Positions 1 to 12,100 of a stretch of 64,000 nt of DNA are shown here, in pieces. Location of the stretch: contig JBAIAC010000014.1 in NCBI GenBank assembly GCA_037349315.1, forward strand, positions 25,583,001 through 25,647,000. The letters run 5' to 3'. The stretch comes from Chelydra serpentina (taxonomy: Eukaryota; Chordata; Testudines; Chelydridae). Under the pieces are notes generated by a model. That model saw only the letters and a list, made by a program, of their open reading frames with translations. It did no database searches and was not told where the DNA came from. The translations under genes were made by a program, and so were the position numbers. Every line of letters starts with the position of its first letter. The stretch's first letter is position 1.

Positions 1-187
1 ATTTTTAAAAAGGGCTCCAATTACAGGCCGGTAAACCTGACTTCAGTACTGGGCAAACTGGTTGAAACTATAGTAAAGAACAAAATTGTCAGACACATAG
101 ATGAACATAATTTGTTGGGGAAGAGTCAACATGGTTTTTGTAAAGGGAAATCATGCCTCACCAATCTAGTAGAATTCTTTGAGGGGG
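1..187 (+). mobile_element. CR1 LINE ORF2 fragment (5' side of a split copy)
   Basis: The window opens inside a CR1 non-LTR retrotransposon. The bases translate to the early reverse-transcriptase region (the NYRPV-type motif, then a stretch ending near the fingers/palm). A parallel stretch occurs on the minus strand at about 45360-45500. A short deletion near base 20 removes a few residues compared with that second copy. The reading is interrupted at base 187 by an LTR and resumes at about 1336 without loss of CR1 sequence, so these two blocks are one insertion. The 5' part of the element lies outside the window, or was lost by the usual CR1 5' truncation. The frame is broken and no functional protein is expected. 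Confidence 0.88.
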
Positions 188-1330
188 TGTAATGATGCTG
201 GCTTTGGTGAGATCCAACTGAGAGTACCAATTTAGGACAAATTGCTTAAAGCAGGGCAGTTACAGCCTGAGGCTGGGGTTCCTTTGCACACCAAGGCAAA
301 CCAAACCAGTCAAACAGAGAAGACCACGGTTTTGCCCCTCTGGCTAACCATAAGTCACACAAGCAATTCCCTTAGACACTCCAGTTTCCCAGTATTACCA
401 CAAGTGTCACTCATTATGGGAATTAATGGTTATGAAAACCAACACCCCAGTTAAAGAAAAAAGGTTCTCCCAATCCAAAAGTACCAAGCCCCAGACCCAG
501 GTCAATATACAAATCAGATGCTACCCACAAATCACGCTGTTGCCAATCCTTTAGAATCTAAAATCTAAAGGTTTATTCATAAAAGGAAAAAGATATAGAT
601 GGAAGCTAGAATTGGTTAAATGGAATCAATTACATACAGTAATGGCAAAGTTCTTGGTTCAGGCTTGTAGCAGTAATGAAACAAACTACAGGTTCAAATC
701 AAGTCTCTGGAGTACCTCCACAGCTGGGATGGGTCATTCAGTCCTTTGTTCAGAGCTTCAGTTTGTAGCAAAGTTCCTCCAGAGGCAAGAAGCAGAACTG
801 AAAAAAAGATGGAGGTGAGGCAGCTGCCTTTTATAGTCTCTTCCAGGTGTACGGACACCTCTTTGTTCTTACTGTGGAAAATTACAGCAAAATGGAGTTT
901 GGAGTCACATGGGCAAGTTACATATCCATGCATGACTCAGTTTTTACAGGCGGCAGCCATTGCTTAAATGCTATCTTGAACCTTCCCAGGAAGAATTCTT
1001 ATGTAGATTGGAGTCTCCCAAGGTCCATTTTCCGTTAAGTATTTCTTGATTGGGCACTTACTGAGAATAGTCCCTTCTCAAGAATCTGACCAAATGCTTC
1101 ACTGAGGCTTTTTAGAATCAAAATACATTGAGATACAAGTACATAGCCAATATTCACAACTTTAACTACAAAAGTGATACACCCATACAGATAGTATAAT
1201 CATAATCAGCAAATCAAAACCTTTTCTTAGGCACCTTATTTGATCCCCTTTATATAAGATTTCGTGCCACTACAGGACCTTGGTTGCAACAATGATCTAT
1301 ACGGTTCCAGGTTATGTCAGTAATGTCACA
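188..1330 (-). mobile_element. Solo LTR inserted into CR1, minus orientation
   Basis: A 1143-bp block with TG...CA ends (TGTAATG at 188, GTCACA ending 1330) splits one CR1 copy. Orientation is inferred from the minus strand: a TATA box (TATAAAA, complement of 829-835) lies about 250 bp upstream of a poly(A) signal AATAAA (complement of 572-577), the expected U3-R-U5 order. No gag, pol or env sequence is attached, so this is a solo LTR left by LTR-LTR recombination. The candidate target duplication (183-187 and 1331-1335) is imperfect. The family (endogenous retrovirus or Gypsy) cannot be decided here. Short ORFs inside it are chance. Confidence 0.8.
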
Positions 1331-1335
1331 GAAGG

Positions 1336-2636
1336 TCAACAAGCATGTGTACAAGGGGGATCCAGTGGATATAGTGTATTTAGATTTTCAGAAAGCCTTT
1401 GACAAAGTCCCTCAACAAAGGCTCTCAAGCAAAGTCATGGGATAAGAGGGAAAGTCCTCTCATGGATGGGTAACTGGTTAAAAGATAGGAAACAAAGGGT
1501 ACAAATAAAAGGCCAGTTTTCAGAATGGAGAGAGGTAAATAGTAGTGTCCCTCAGGGGTCTGTACTGGGCCCAGTCCTATTTTACATATTCATAAATGAT
1601 CTGGAAAAAGGGGTAAACAGTGAGGTGGCAAAATTTGCAGATGATACAAAACTACTCAAGATAGTTAAGTCCCAGACTGACTGTAAAGAGCTAATGTGTG
1701 ACTTCACAACAAAATGGCAGATGAAATTCAGTGTTCATAAATGCAAAGTAATGCACACTGGAAAACATAATTCCAACTATACATATAAAATGATGGGGTC
1801 TAAATTAGCTGTTACCACTCAAGAAAGAGATCTTGGACTCATTGTGAATAGTTCTCCGAAACCATCCACTCAATGTGCAGCAGCAGTCAAAAAAAGCAAA
1901 CAGAATGTTGGGCATCATTTAGAAAAGGATAGATAAGAAGACAGAAAATATCATATTGCCTCTATATAGATCCATGGCATGCCCACATCTTAAATACTGC
2001 ATGCAGATGTAGTCACCCCATGTCAAAAAAGATACATTGATATTGGAAAAGGTTCAGAAAAGGGCAACAAAAATGATTGGGTATGGAACAGCTGCCATAT
2101 GAGGAGAGATTAATAAGACTGGGACTTTTCAGCTTGGAAAAGAGACGACTAAGGGGGGATATGATAGAGGTTTATAAAATCATGACTGGTGTGGAGAAAG
2201 TAAATAAGGAAGTGTTAATTACTCCTTCTCATAACACAAGAATTAGGGGTCGATTAATCAAATGAATAGGCAGCAGATTTAAAACAAAAACAAAAGGAAG
2301 TATTTTTTCACACAACACACAGTCATCCTGTGGAACTCCTTGCCAGAGGATGTTGTGAAGGCCAAGATTATAACAGGGTTCAAAAAAGAACTAGATAAGT
2401 TCATGGAGGATAGGTCCATCAATGGTTATTAGCCAAGATGGACAAGGATGGTGTTCCTAGCCTCTGTTTGCCAGAAGCTGGGAATGGGTGCCAGGGAATG
2501 GATCACTTGATGGTTATCTATTCTGTTCATTCCCTCTGGAGCACCTGGCATTGGCCACTGTAGGAAGACAGAATACTGGACTAGATGGACCTTTGGTCTG
2601 ACCCAGTATGGCCGTTCTTATGTTCTTATGTTGCAG
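1336..2636 (+). mobile_element. CR1 LINE ORF2 (reverse transcriptase, 3' end), disrupted
   Basis: This is the continuation of the CR1 copy from 1-187. The largest open piece, 1466-1936 (156 aa), holds the reverse-transcriptase core: the VPQGSVLGPVLF motif, then FINDL, then the catalytic FADDTKL (the CR1 form of the YADD box). A later frame (2077-2265) carries the C-terminal [20 protein letters not shown] motif typical of CR1 ORF2. The 3' UTR includes the GACCTTTGGTCTGACCCAG stretch and ends with two TTCTTATG octamers at about 2621-2636, the CR1 alternative to a poly(A) tail. Several frameshifts and stops make it non-autonomous. It is a standard 5'-truncated-type insertion, later hit by an LTR. 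Confidence 0.93.
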
Positions 2637-2730
2637 ATGGGTAAACAGAGACACTGAAAGTTTAAATGACCTGCCTAATATCTGTCCAAGTCAGCTGCAG
2701 AGCCAGGAATAGAATAGTCTTGTTTTCATT
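2630..2730 (-). repeat. MIR-like SINE fragment
   Basis: The bases resemble the complement of the conserved MIR core and 3' part (gcagatgggtaaacagagac ... cagctgcagagccaggaata). It directly follows the CR1 tail. It is short and diverged. Confidence 0.55.
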
Positions 2731-2928
2731 TCAATGACACTCTCTTCCAAAGGTAATTTAAATGTTAGTATCTTCAAATTTGTATGTTTACTGTTTTCAT
2801 TTTTTCTTTTCAAAAGCAAGTATAAATAAACCGATTATCTTGAACCAGGAATTGGAAAAGTAGAACTTCAGAAGGAGACATGAGAAAATTCATAAGAGCC
2901 AGTGACTGCACCGCACCTTTAAGCTGGG

Positions 2929-3554
2929 GTGAATTTGTCTGGCTGGCCGAATGAAGGGGAAGTGCTATGGCGGGGCGGGGGAGAGAGGTCAAACTGCTGC
3001 AAAAGGGGACAAGGGGCGACACTGACTCATCCCCTGGAATCTGGCTGGGCAAAAGAATTTAAAAGGGGCAGCCCATGTGGTGAAGCCCCCTTTCACACAG
3101 AGCAGGCTATTGGTGCTTTCAGGATCAGCGAATTAGTACCTGGGCTAGCAAGGGCTTTGGAACTGCATGATGTACATGAGCACTCAGTTGAATTACACTT
3201 GCAAAGGTCAAAGATGGATCAAGTAGGCCGGGGTGAATCTGTTATCCTACGGGAGGGTGATGAGCCTGGAGTCAGCCCTGTGTGGGCTTTGGGAGCCTAC
3301 ATGGCGCCATGGCTGGGGAGAGGAAGGACCCCTTTTTATTCACAGTGATGGGTGTCCCCTCACAACATATCAATTTGTTATGGTGTGGAGATGGGGACTG
3401 ATGAGCTTAGGGCTGCCAGCCCATGAATTTGGTTCCCACTCATTGAGAATTGAGGCAGCAACAAGAAGCAGCACAGCTAGGTATGAGAGCAGAGGCAATT
3501 CAGGCAGTCGGGCATTGGCATTCGGAAGCATACCAAATGTATGTGAGACCTTAG
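2929..3554 (+). pseudogene. Tyrosine recombinase of a DIRS/Ngaro-type retrotransposon, frameshifted
   Basis: Three successive frames give the C-terminal catalytic half of a tyrosine recombinase. Frame one (to about 3348) has GAFRISELV, which contains the first catalytic Arg, and the LQRSKMDQVGRG strand with the catalytic Lys. Frame two (about 3320-3470) has PLFIHSDG and the HSLRIEAAT box (HxxR). Frame three (3498-3554) has GHWHS followed by YQMYVRP and a stop, with the Tyr nucleophile at codon 3540-3542. At least two frameshifts break it. In DIRS-order elements such as Ngaro this enzyme integrates circular DNA in place of a DDE integrase. No reverse transcriptase is present upstream, so the copy is 5' truncated. 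Cellular or Crypton recombinases are less likely given the adjoining hydrolase ORF. Confidence 0.8.
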
Positions 3555-3593
3555 GTGGTAAATCAGCATTAATTTGTTATAATCTCATTCCAG

Positions 3594-4263
3594 ATGTTGG
3601 ATGACCGGCCACGCAGAGTGGTGTGGAACTGCTCGAACAGTATTGCCTTTTGGGCCCATAGACATGCATCCAAATTGCTTGAGGGTTCGCAGCTGGGGTT
3701 CGGCAGTGAAGCAATACTGAGTTGGCATGGAAAGAGGGGCATGTTATGGGATCAGCTGATACCACTGCCGTATGCTGTGCGTCCCCATCAGCAGCCACCA
3801 GATATAGTTGTGGTACACTTTGAGGAAAATGATGTGGGAATGTGTAAAGGGGTCAAATTAATGCTCAGAGCAAGAAGGGACTTGAGACTGATCCTTGCAC
3901 TTTTTCCTGGAGTTAAAATTGTATGGTCAGACATGCTTCAGCACAGGGTCTGGCGGGGAGCCATGAGGCCCCCCAAGGGTGAGCAAGGCAAGGAGGTATG
4001 TGAACACGGAGGTGGCCAAATTCCTTGGGACCATAGGAGTTGCAGTAATTTCACATCGTGACATAGTATATGGGGCACCAGAGTTATTTTGGGAGGACGG
4101 GGTTCACCTGTCAGACTTAGGTGCTGACATGTTTTTGGCATTGGGCATTGGAAGATGTCTGAAAACCCAACTAGGTTGTGGGAGGAGGCAGCAATGCAAA
4201 TTGCTGACGCCTCCTTGTGGCAGATGTCCGGTGCAGGTACTCCATAGGAAAGTTATACAATGA
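3594..4263 (+). pseudogene. SGNH-hydrolase ORF of the same YR retrotransposon, frameshifted
   Basis: Two overlapping frames (3594-4061, then 3979-4263) encode an SGNH/GDSL-type esterase. The catalytic Ser box is seen as SNSIAFWAHR (the family form is usually GHSxxxWA), the Gly/Asn block as VVHFEENDVG (usually GGNDLG, so the Gly is changed here), and the Asp-His box as EDGVHLSDLGADMF. KIVWSDML between them is also typical. The ORF starts 40 bp after the recombinase stop, which suits a downstream accessory ORF in the same element. Its role in the element's life cycle is not known. One frameshift near 3980-4050 and the altered oxyanion residues indicate a dead copy. CR1 ORF1 also has an esterase domain, but the sequence here is clearly of the YR-element type. 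Confidence 0.78.
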
Positions 4264-4580
4264 CTGGATAAATGGCTTAGTAAAGTACTTTAAAAGGAGG
4301 GGTTGGTTAAAGGAACAGAATGGGGGGTTGGGGTTTCTATGAGTGGTACAGCAGGGAGACATCCCCCCTTTCTTATAGCCCACCTTAACCCTCCTATGAG
4401 GGGGGATGAATGGTAAGGTCCCAGCAATGGATTGGCTGGGGGACTTGGATGGAAAAAAGAGAGGGAACTGGCAGAAGCCCCCTGGGAAGTTATTGAATGA
4501 ACATGAGGTTACCTATACTGTACACTTTTATCTGCCAGGTAGTCCCAGATATCGAATAATAAAGTTGTGGCCTGATTAAA
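4264..4580 (+). mobile_element. 3' end of the YR retrotransposon
   Basis: Non-coding tail after the hydrolase ORF, ending near a poly(A) signal (AATAAA at about 4557-4562) followed by gttgtggcctgattaaacc. No split direct repeats or inverted ends could be recognised by eye. The exact boundary is uncertain. Confidence 0.5.
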
Positions 4581-5309
4581 CCATATCAAATGTCTTCTCT
4601 CCTTCTTTCAGTATAGCCAGATGTGTCCTATTAGGCAAGAGCAATGCCCTGTTGGTTGAATTAGGGGGAAATATAGTATTCATAAATAGTCTAGGAAAAA
4701 AACAAATAGAAAAACAGCAACTCCCCAAGAGCACAAAGTCATGGAAATGAATGATGGTCCGGAGAGGAGGCACCACCCATGAGCATATATATAGCACATA
4801 AGTGTAAATGAGTATGGGATCTAAGGAAAAACAGAAACAATGACAGGGGAGAAGGAAGGTACCAATAAAACAAATAAGCTCTTGCCATGGCACGTATAGG
4901 TACTTATTGCTCTTTTCATTTGATCGTAAACAAACTCACACTTTTTTGGAATTACCTAGGAAGTATTAGTTGCAAACAGCTATTAAAAATGCCCCTTGAA
5001 ATGGAATCCTATACTATCAACATGGATGGGTGGGATTTTAGCCATCTGCAGCTCGTTAAGGTCAGTGGAAAATAACAGAGCTGATTTTGGTCTCATTTAC
5101 AATGGTGTAAATCATATGTATCTCTACTGAAGTTCCAGGAGTTAAACTGGTGTAAGTGAGATCAGAATCCGTCCCACTGCACACTACTTCAAAACTTTGT
5201 CTCCAATTAATTCTCTTTCAAACAAGTTTAATTTTCCTCCTTTCTTTTTGCCTTGTTTGGTTTTCATTTTCAGCTCCAATATCCCTCTAACAGCCTACAT
5301 CGCTTCATA
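4581..5309. other. Unique AT-rich DNA with one short palindromic repeat
   Basis: No coding potential or RNA gene recognised. At about 5090-5180 there is a short inverted-repeat relic (caatggtgtaaat ... ttaaactggtgtaa), one of several TGGTGTAA-type elements in this window. Confidence 0.4.
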
Positions 5310-5790
5310 TATTTTAAGGACAGAAGAGACCTTTAAATCATCTAATCTGATCTCCTACCATTAAATTTTACAGAGATACACCTGTTTTAAGCCCCCCCAA
5401 CCTGTGTTTGGGTAAAGCATAACTTCTAGAAAGGCATTCAATCTTCATCTGAAGACATCAAGAGATGGATAATCCAAGACTTTCTTTGATTAACTTTCTC
5501 ACAAGTTAATCGCCCTCACTGTTAAAATATGAGTGTTTTATTTCTATTTGAATTTGTCTGGCTTCAGATTCCAGCCACTGGTTCTTGTTATGCCTTTAGA
5601 TTAAAGAGATCTTTAGTAGCTGGTATTTTCTCCCCGTGAAGGTACTTATACATTATAATCAAGTCTCGTCTCAATCTTCTTTTTGATCAACTAAACAGAT
5701 GGAGCTCTTTTCGTTTCTCACTGCCTTTAACTGCAAACTACTCAGATACCAATCACCCAGTGTAGTGCATCCATTTAAATGTATAGTGCT
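5310..5790 (-). mobile_element. Old CR1 LINE 3' fragment
   Basis: Complement of the CR1 ORF2 C-terminal region and 3' UTR. The plus strand reads the typical gaatttgtctggcttcag and cttatacattataatcaagtc stretches, which are parallel to those at 19771-20390 and 34233-34675. It is strongly diverged with no open frame. Confidence 0.75.
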
Positions 5791-7474
5791 TTATACTATT
5801 CTAACAACTAAACACAATGGGGCATATTCACCCTGAAATTAATGCCATTAGCTTCAGCAGACTTACCTCAGGGAGAATTTGGCCCATTTTATTCAACAGA
5901 TGAATCATAGCCACATTATGCATTAATGGCTGACGTTGCCAATTAATCCATGCAGAGGACAAAGGGAAATAACATGCCACAGAATTTGCATAGCCTTAGA
6001 TGAACCCTGTACATTCCGAGACACTAAAAGCATTAAAGGAATAAAGTAGTTGAAAGAATACATTATCAGTGTTTGTAGATCATACTTCTGAAAAGATTCC
6101 CAGAGATATTAGAATGTTCTATTAGTCATTTTCTTTGTGTTTTTAACTCAAACAAGCAAGCATGTCATATTTTTTGTAAATAAAACATTGGAAAGGCTCT
6201 CAATATTTTAAGGAAGATTTATTCCACTCTTTGCTAAAAAAAACTTGTTTCTTTGCCCACAACAAGAGCACAATTTCTCTTTGGGGCATTTCCACATGCT
6301 GTTGTGCTGTGGCCTTCATTCTTGGCCAGCTACGGCAGCTCTCACTAATCCTTTTGACTGCTTTTACTGACAAGGCTTAGATAGTCAGTACCATTAACCC
6401 ACGGTCAAGGGCACTGTGCCACTTATTAGATTTTTTTTTTATCAGACACCTTTGATCCCAAGCAATACTTCTCAGCTGACAGCTCGCTAGGAATGTAACA
6501 TAGCCACAGTGAATAGTTTGCCCCACCAGCAGATACTGCCCAGCAAATTAGCCTGCACTGGGAAGGGAGGAAATGTGTGCAACAGAGGGGGACAAAAGGG
6601 CCAGGAACGGAGTAAGTTGATGAAGAACTATGCAACAAAGTACCAATTTAAATACTTTAAGATTTACAGATTGCAAAAGGAGAGGCTGCATTGGCAGAGC
6701 ACCTAAACAGTAGCCTTTTTGGAGAACATATAGTCTGAGATTTTCAAAGCCATCTAAGGGATTTGGGTGCCCAATTCTTATTTTAATGGGAAATAGGAGT
6801 CCAAATCCCTCAGGTAGCTTCGACAATAACAGCCTTACTATAAAGGCACATGCTGTCTCATTCAGGGCAGTTTCCAAAAGCAAAAATTTAAAATTTCCAG
6901 TTCAGTTCAACATTCTACGTTTATGTTTCTGATTTATCTAGCTTATAGAGAGAGCTGATAGCAGCCCCTATATTTAGGTATGCCTAATACTTTCCATTAT
7001 AAAAGTTTTTTGTGATCTTCTTTCAAGACACTATAACACCGTCATCATCTGCAGCTGGTCTTTGAAATTTGGCAAGAAGAATGCCCTCGGGTTCTAGAAG
7101 TGCCTTTTCTTTGTCCCATGAAATTCTATTCAAGTTTGGCTGAGATAAACTTAAAAACTATCATTTCCCTTCTCTTGCTTGTATTCCTCAGGAAGATTTG
7201 GCAGCCTGCTACATTAATAACTAAACATGAACATTCTAAAAGCGCTCCTCCTCATTAATCACACATCTCTGACCCCAGCACTCACCTCCGGGGCCACCAC
7301 ATGGAACAGGAGATTCTCACCTCATGTGCGGGGGTAATAAAAGAGTGCTGAGCTGGGCCAAGATCTCTCTGACCATCCCCTGACTCCAGTCACACATTCC
7401 CTCCACTGGGATAACATCCTTCTCCTGCTGGTATTTAATATAGTTAACACTGTAGCTCAAATCATAACAGCCTT
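5791..7474. other. Unique AT-rich DNA, no gene seen
   Basis: Short ORFs on both strands have no recognisable domain, and nothing resembles splice-flanked exons. The stretch holds a short ttcaccctgaaattaatgcc-type repeat relic near 5825-5890. Otherwise it appears to be single copy. Confidence 0.4.
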
Positions 7475-7567
7475 TGGGGCACCTGGCATTGGCCACAGTC
7501 AGAAGACAGGATTCTGAGCTAGGTGGACCTTTGATCTGACCCAGTATGGCTGTTCTTATGTTCTTAT
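7475..7567 (+). mobile_element. CR1 LINE 3' terminus
   Basis: Only about 90 bp of the CR1 3' UTR remain: ggcacctggcattggccaca, then gacctttgatctgacccagt, closed by two TTCTTATG octamers. It matches 2540-2636 closely. This is an extreme 5' truncation. Confidence 0.9.
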
Positions 7568-8916
7568 GATTTACAGCATGCATTTACCCATAGCAGAGGG
7601 TATGTCAGATGCCTCTTTGGTAGCATGTCCTCCTGGAAATTACTGTGTGTAGTGTCAGGGATTTGCAGCTACAGAAAAGGTTGGGGTAGGAAGGAAAGAC
7701 ACAGGGTTACAACTAAGAGGACACACTTTATCCCTCTCAAATATACCAGTGGAAAAGCCAGCCTGAGGCTGCATTAGCCTTTCTATGATCCCACTCCATA
7801 TGTCAAAACTTGGCCTAAAATACTGTTTCCCAACACAGGGTCAGATCTCCTCCCACAGTAAAAGCCAAAGGATAAGATTCATGGAGTCCTTTGTGGAATT
7901 CCTACCCATTCACTTCATCAACAGGGAGGCAAGAAGTGGTGAATTTGCCAGGGATACCAGGGTGATCTGTGCAGACGTGCTATGCCACTGTAGTTGTTGT
8001 ACAGCCCAGTTTGTTTACCCTGCTCCAAGCTACATTATCTTTTTTCTGGAACTCTCCATGAGGCTGGGGTGGAGTGAGATAAGATGTATATCCCTCAACA
8101 CACCCATTCCTTTCTCCAGCATGCTCTATCTCCGTCTGCTTCCCTAGCACAAAGCCTGGAACCACACAGCATCTTCTACAGAATCCAGAGGTGGGAAGTG
8201 GGTGAGGCAGCTGATTCTCTCTCTTCCCCTTTCACTCAGAAGTGGTAGGTCCACCCAGAGTCACAGAACCACGTTTTTCTGTCTACAGTGACAATTTTAA
8301 AGAGTGCTATAACATGGTGTGCGCAGCAATGGGCAACAGCATGGCTTTTTTAGTGGACCTTGTACATTTCACTACTGCAAAATTTGACATAATAGTCAGC
8401 ATAAACTTTCCTTTGCTGAATTTCATCCCACAGGATGAACCCTCTTACCCAATGGAATGTTCTAAACCATTTCTCTTTGTCAGCGGCACCTTTCCATTCT
8501 TCTTGTTGATTACCACATCCTGAACCAATAATTCCATTTGTTTTATAATGTATTTTTCACCAGCCTTCCTTATATAAATCCATATATATTTACACTGTTC
8601 CCCCCAGCCATGCAGAAAACTTCCACACAGGCCACACAATAGCAGCAGCCAAAGTGTGAACTATGTCCCCTCATGTCATCTCACTGAGGGGATAATGGTT
8701 ACACTTAGTTGGGACTATTTAAATGTTAATACTCCTAAAGAAGGCATACTAGAAAAACACAACTGGAATAAAATAACTTTGCTCAGCCCCAATATGTCTG
8801 TTAAAGCATACATGGATCTTGGCAGCAATTTTCACCAGAAGAGCCATTAACATACCAGGTACCTCAGGCTGCATATAAAGAGGTTTCCAGTCAAACTTGA
8901 TGTGCTGTTTTAGTCT
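7568..8916. other. Unique DNA, no gene seen
   Basis: The ORFs here (for example 7785-8147, 120 codons) lack known motifs, codon bias or conserved termini and are judged to be chance. No RNA gene or clear repeat was recognised. Confidence 0.4.
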
Positions 8917-9153
8917 AGGTTGTCTTCACGTACAGTGCTACAGTGGTGTAGCTGTGCTGCTGTAGTGCTTTAGTGAAGATGTGACTATGCCGATGGGAGA
9001 TCTTCTCTTGTCAGTGTAGTTAATCCACCCCTGAGAGGTGGTAGCTATGTCAATGGGAGAAGCTCTGCTGTCGACATAGCGCTGTCTACATGAGGTGTTA
9101 GGTGTGAGCGACGTAGTTATAACAATATAGATCTGTAGTGTAAACCTGGACCA
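8917..9153. mobile_element. Old GTCTACACT-type MITE
   Basis: An about 235-bp block bounded by ggttgtcttcacgta and its diverged complement gtgtaaacctgg. Internal GTAGC and CGACATAGCG motifs and TGTCTACATGAGG resemble the better-preserved copies at 21727, 24229 and 27308. Target duplication is not clear. Confidence 0.6.
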
Positions 9154-12100
9154 AGAAGAGACTGACTCACAAGACTAATTCTGAGAGGTCAAATAAGAAT
9201 GCAGCAGAAATGGAGAGAGAAGATGGACCAGCGATTAAATCATTCAAAATGTAATACTATGCATATTACCTGAAACAGAGTAAAAAAAAACCAACCCATT
9301 AGGGCGATAGAAGGGGACAATGGATGACAGAATATTCAGAAATGGCTTAATTGTGAAACAAGCTATGCCCTCACACAAGGGAGTGAGGAGCACCAGAGAC
9401 CCCATTACTCTATTCTGCAGGCTATCCACATTGTGGATTTCATCATAGTATGGAGAGCAGTTGCCAAAAGACTCCATGCATTCATCTCACATTGATGTGC
9501 AGGGGGTGGGCAGACCCTTGGCTCTGTTCCCGTGCACCAGGCAGTGCAGGTCTGGCAGTGTGGAGGGGGAAGTAAGATGTGCCAGGAAAAGGGCTGTCAC
9601 AGATTACGTCCCTCTTGGAGCAAGTGCAAAATAAGAACTGAATTAGGACTTGGAATGCCTGCTTTGCTCCTGGCACAGTGCAAAGAAGACAGCAAGGTGT
9701 CATTCTAGCTGCAAACAAACTTCACTACCAGACTTAATTACTTATTAACACCTATCTGTCTTAGATTTGTATTTATAGGGTATCCATCATTGTGGTATCT
9801 GGTCCCAATTGAAATAGTTTCATTTGGGTTCCAATTAACATTCCCAAATGTAAGCCACAAATATACTGTAATACCATGGACCTCAGGGGGTATTGTCCCA
9901 AGGATCAGAACTCTCTCACGGGGTTCGCTCTCATTCACTGAAGGAGCAATGTTGACAGGCTGCAAAGGAAATCTCTTCAAGACTTTCTCACTCAGGGATG
10001 GATAGAAAGCCACCAAGACACAGGGCCTTTTAGATGAGGGTAAAAAGGAGGGAAAATAGAGACTACCATCAGGTATTCCAGTTGAAGAAGAGGAAGAGCA
10101 ACAAACCCAGAAATAGAAGGAAAATCATTCGTACAACAAGCCACACACTGCTCATCCTGGAAGGTCCTGAGCACTTTCAAGTCCTACTAAGGGCAGAGGG
10201 AGTTGAAGGCCCCCACCATGTTCCAAGGCATGTTCAGCACCTTGGAGGATGGAGTCCAATCCTGCAAGGTGCTGGGCATGTCTAAGGAGCTGAGCCCCTT
10301 CAAATCTCTCTTGAAGTCAGTGGGAAACATAGTGCTCAACCCCATAAAGGATTATGCCCACAGAGCCAGAAATGGAATTCCATCAGAAATTATGCCATTA
10401 TCTTCACTTCTCAGATGCTTCCTATTCTCTTTACTCATGTACTGTGAATTTCCTTCCATGTATGTTTGAGTGAACATACTGGACAAGGAAATCATGAATA
10501 CTGAGCTGTCAGGCTCTAAATGTTGTGCTAGAAATGTGAATGCAAAGCTGTTATGTTGGTGTTTTTGGTGCTTAGCCTGATTATTAATGTCAAAGTGTAA
10601 AAAGGACTTGAACACTATAATTGTGGGCTATCAAAATAGTCATGACTTCCAAAAGTGTGCCTCAGATTGGAATATAAAAGCCAAGAGAATAGATAAATGT
10701 GAGTGCTTTTATCCCAATTCAATGCTTTAATCCAAACAGAGGCTTCATCTTTATAAGGGAATCAGTTTTGAAGGTGATAGTCAGGGAGTTACTTTTCCTT
10801 TATGAGAAGGGATCAGTGAGACTGAAACCAATGATTTCGTGTAAGTATAATAACGATGCTGGTGGCAAAAATGGGCCAAAAGAACAGGAAAGGAAAAGGC
10901 TGATGAATGACAGCATTATTAAAAGATTAGTGAGAAAATGTCTTGTTCTATAACAAGCTTAATGCCTTTGAAGCACTTAGAACTGGCATTCTTCCCAGCT
11001 GCCTGGGCAGGCGTGTCTTAATCTTAAAGATCGTGGGTAGGAGGACAGCATAGTGGACGTACCTTGTAGATTAGTAAAAATAAGAAGATTTTATTTTCTG
11101 CGAACCCTTCTGTTAAAAAAAAACAACACCAAAACAATTAGGCTTGATATGTCCATGAATTAAGTAAAAAAGAGAATAGTCTTTGACTTGCCTAGCCAAC
11201 AATACGGTTCTATGCATTTTGTATGTTAAATTTTGAAGATGACATTTTCATATCTTTATTTGCTCCTACAGAGCTGGCATGGCAGCATGATCTACTGTTG
11301 CTTTATGTGGAAACCTCAGGCAGAAGTGCACTTCAGCGGGCTGTTTTTATGTATTTTAAAACTTCCTGGCTATAAGGCTATGACCTAGGGGCAGATATAA
11401 AACACCCTCAAATGGGTTTACATCTTTGGGCCCTTGCATGATACGCCAGCATCCCACCACAGATGGCCACTGAGTGTGCTTGGGGTTTGAAGCAGAGCAA
11501 AAATGAAGAATTGCACTGTAAAGCACTGTGTAAAACTATGCTTTCTACGTTTTCTTTGGGAGTGCAGAAGGGATGATTGGGATAATATCTAAACATCATT
11601 GCTATTGTCCACAATTGGCATTTGACAGATCTTGTGGTGGGCCACATGCAAAGTGGACTTTTTTTTAAAAAGGAGAAAATAGCCTGTGCCTTTTTATTCC
11701 ATGGAAAATATTGGCATCACTTAGTAATGACAGAATAAATTAGCTATATTTTTACAGATTTGTTGCTGTAGCTACAAAAATGTATATCTACCCATGTGCC
11801 AACTGTAGTGGCATCCCAGAGATATAGTCTCAGTATCTATAGAGTATATAGATTCAGAGTCACTATTACAGTTATAAGAAGGAATATGACAGCAGCTCTC
11901 TAGGGAAAGTAGATGTTGATTTCCCTGTGTGATTTCAACATCCAGAAGCATGTAGACTCTTCTAGGTTAGCTCATGGAACTGTACCAGGTAGCAAGAGCC
12001 AGCTATCCGGCTACATAAATCTGGGAACTTTTTTCTCTTTTTTCTGTGACCTAGAACTGGAGGCAGAGATGTCCCCCCACCCCCACCCAAAATCACCATT

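Noticed and set aside
4576..4893. Minus-strand ORF of 105 codons with hydrophobic stretches
   Set aside because: No recognised motif; its 5' part is unique AT-rich DNA, and the other end touches the retrotransposon tail. Judged to be chance.
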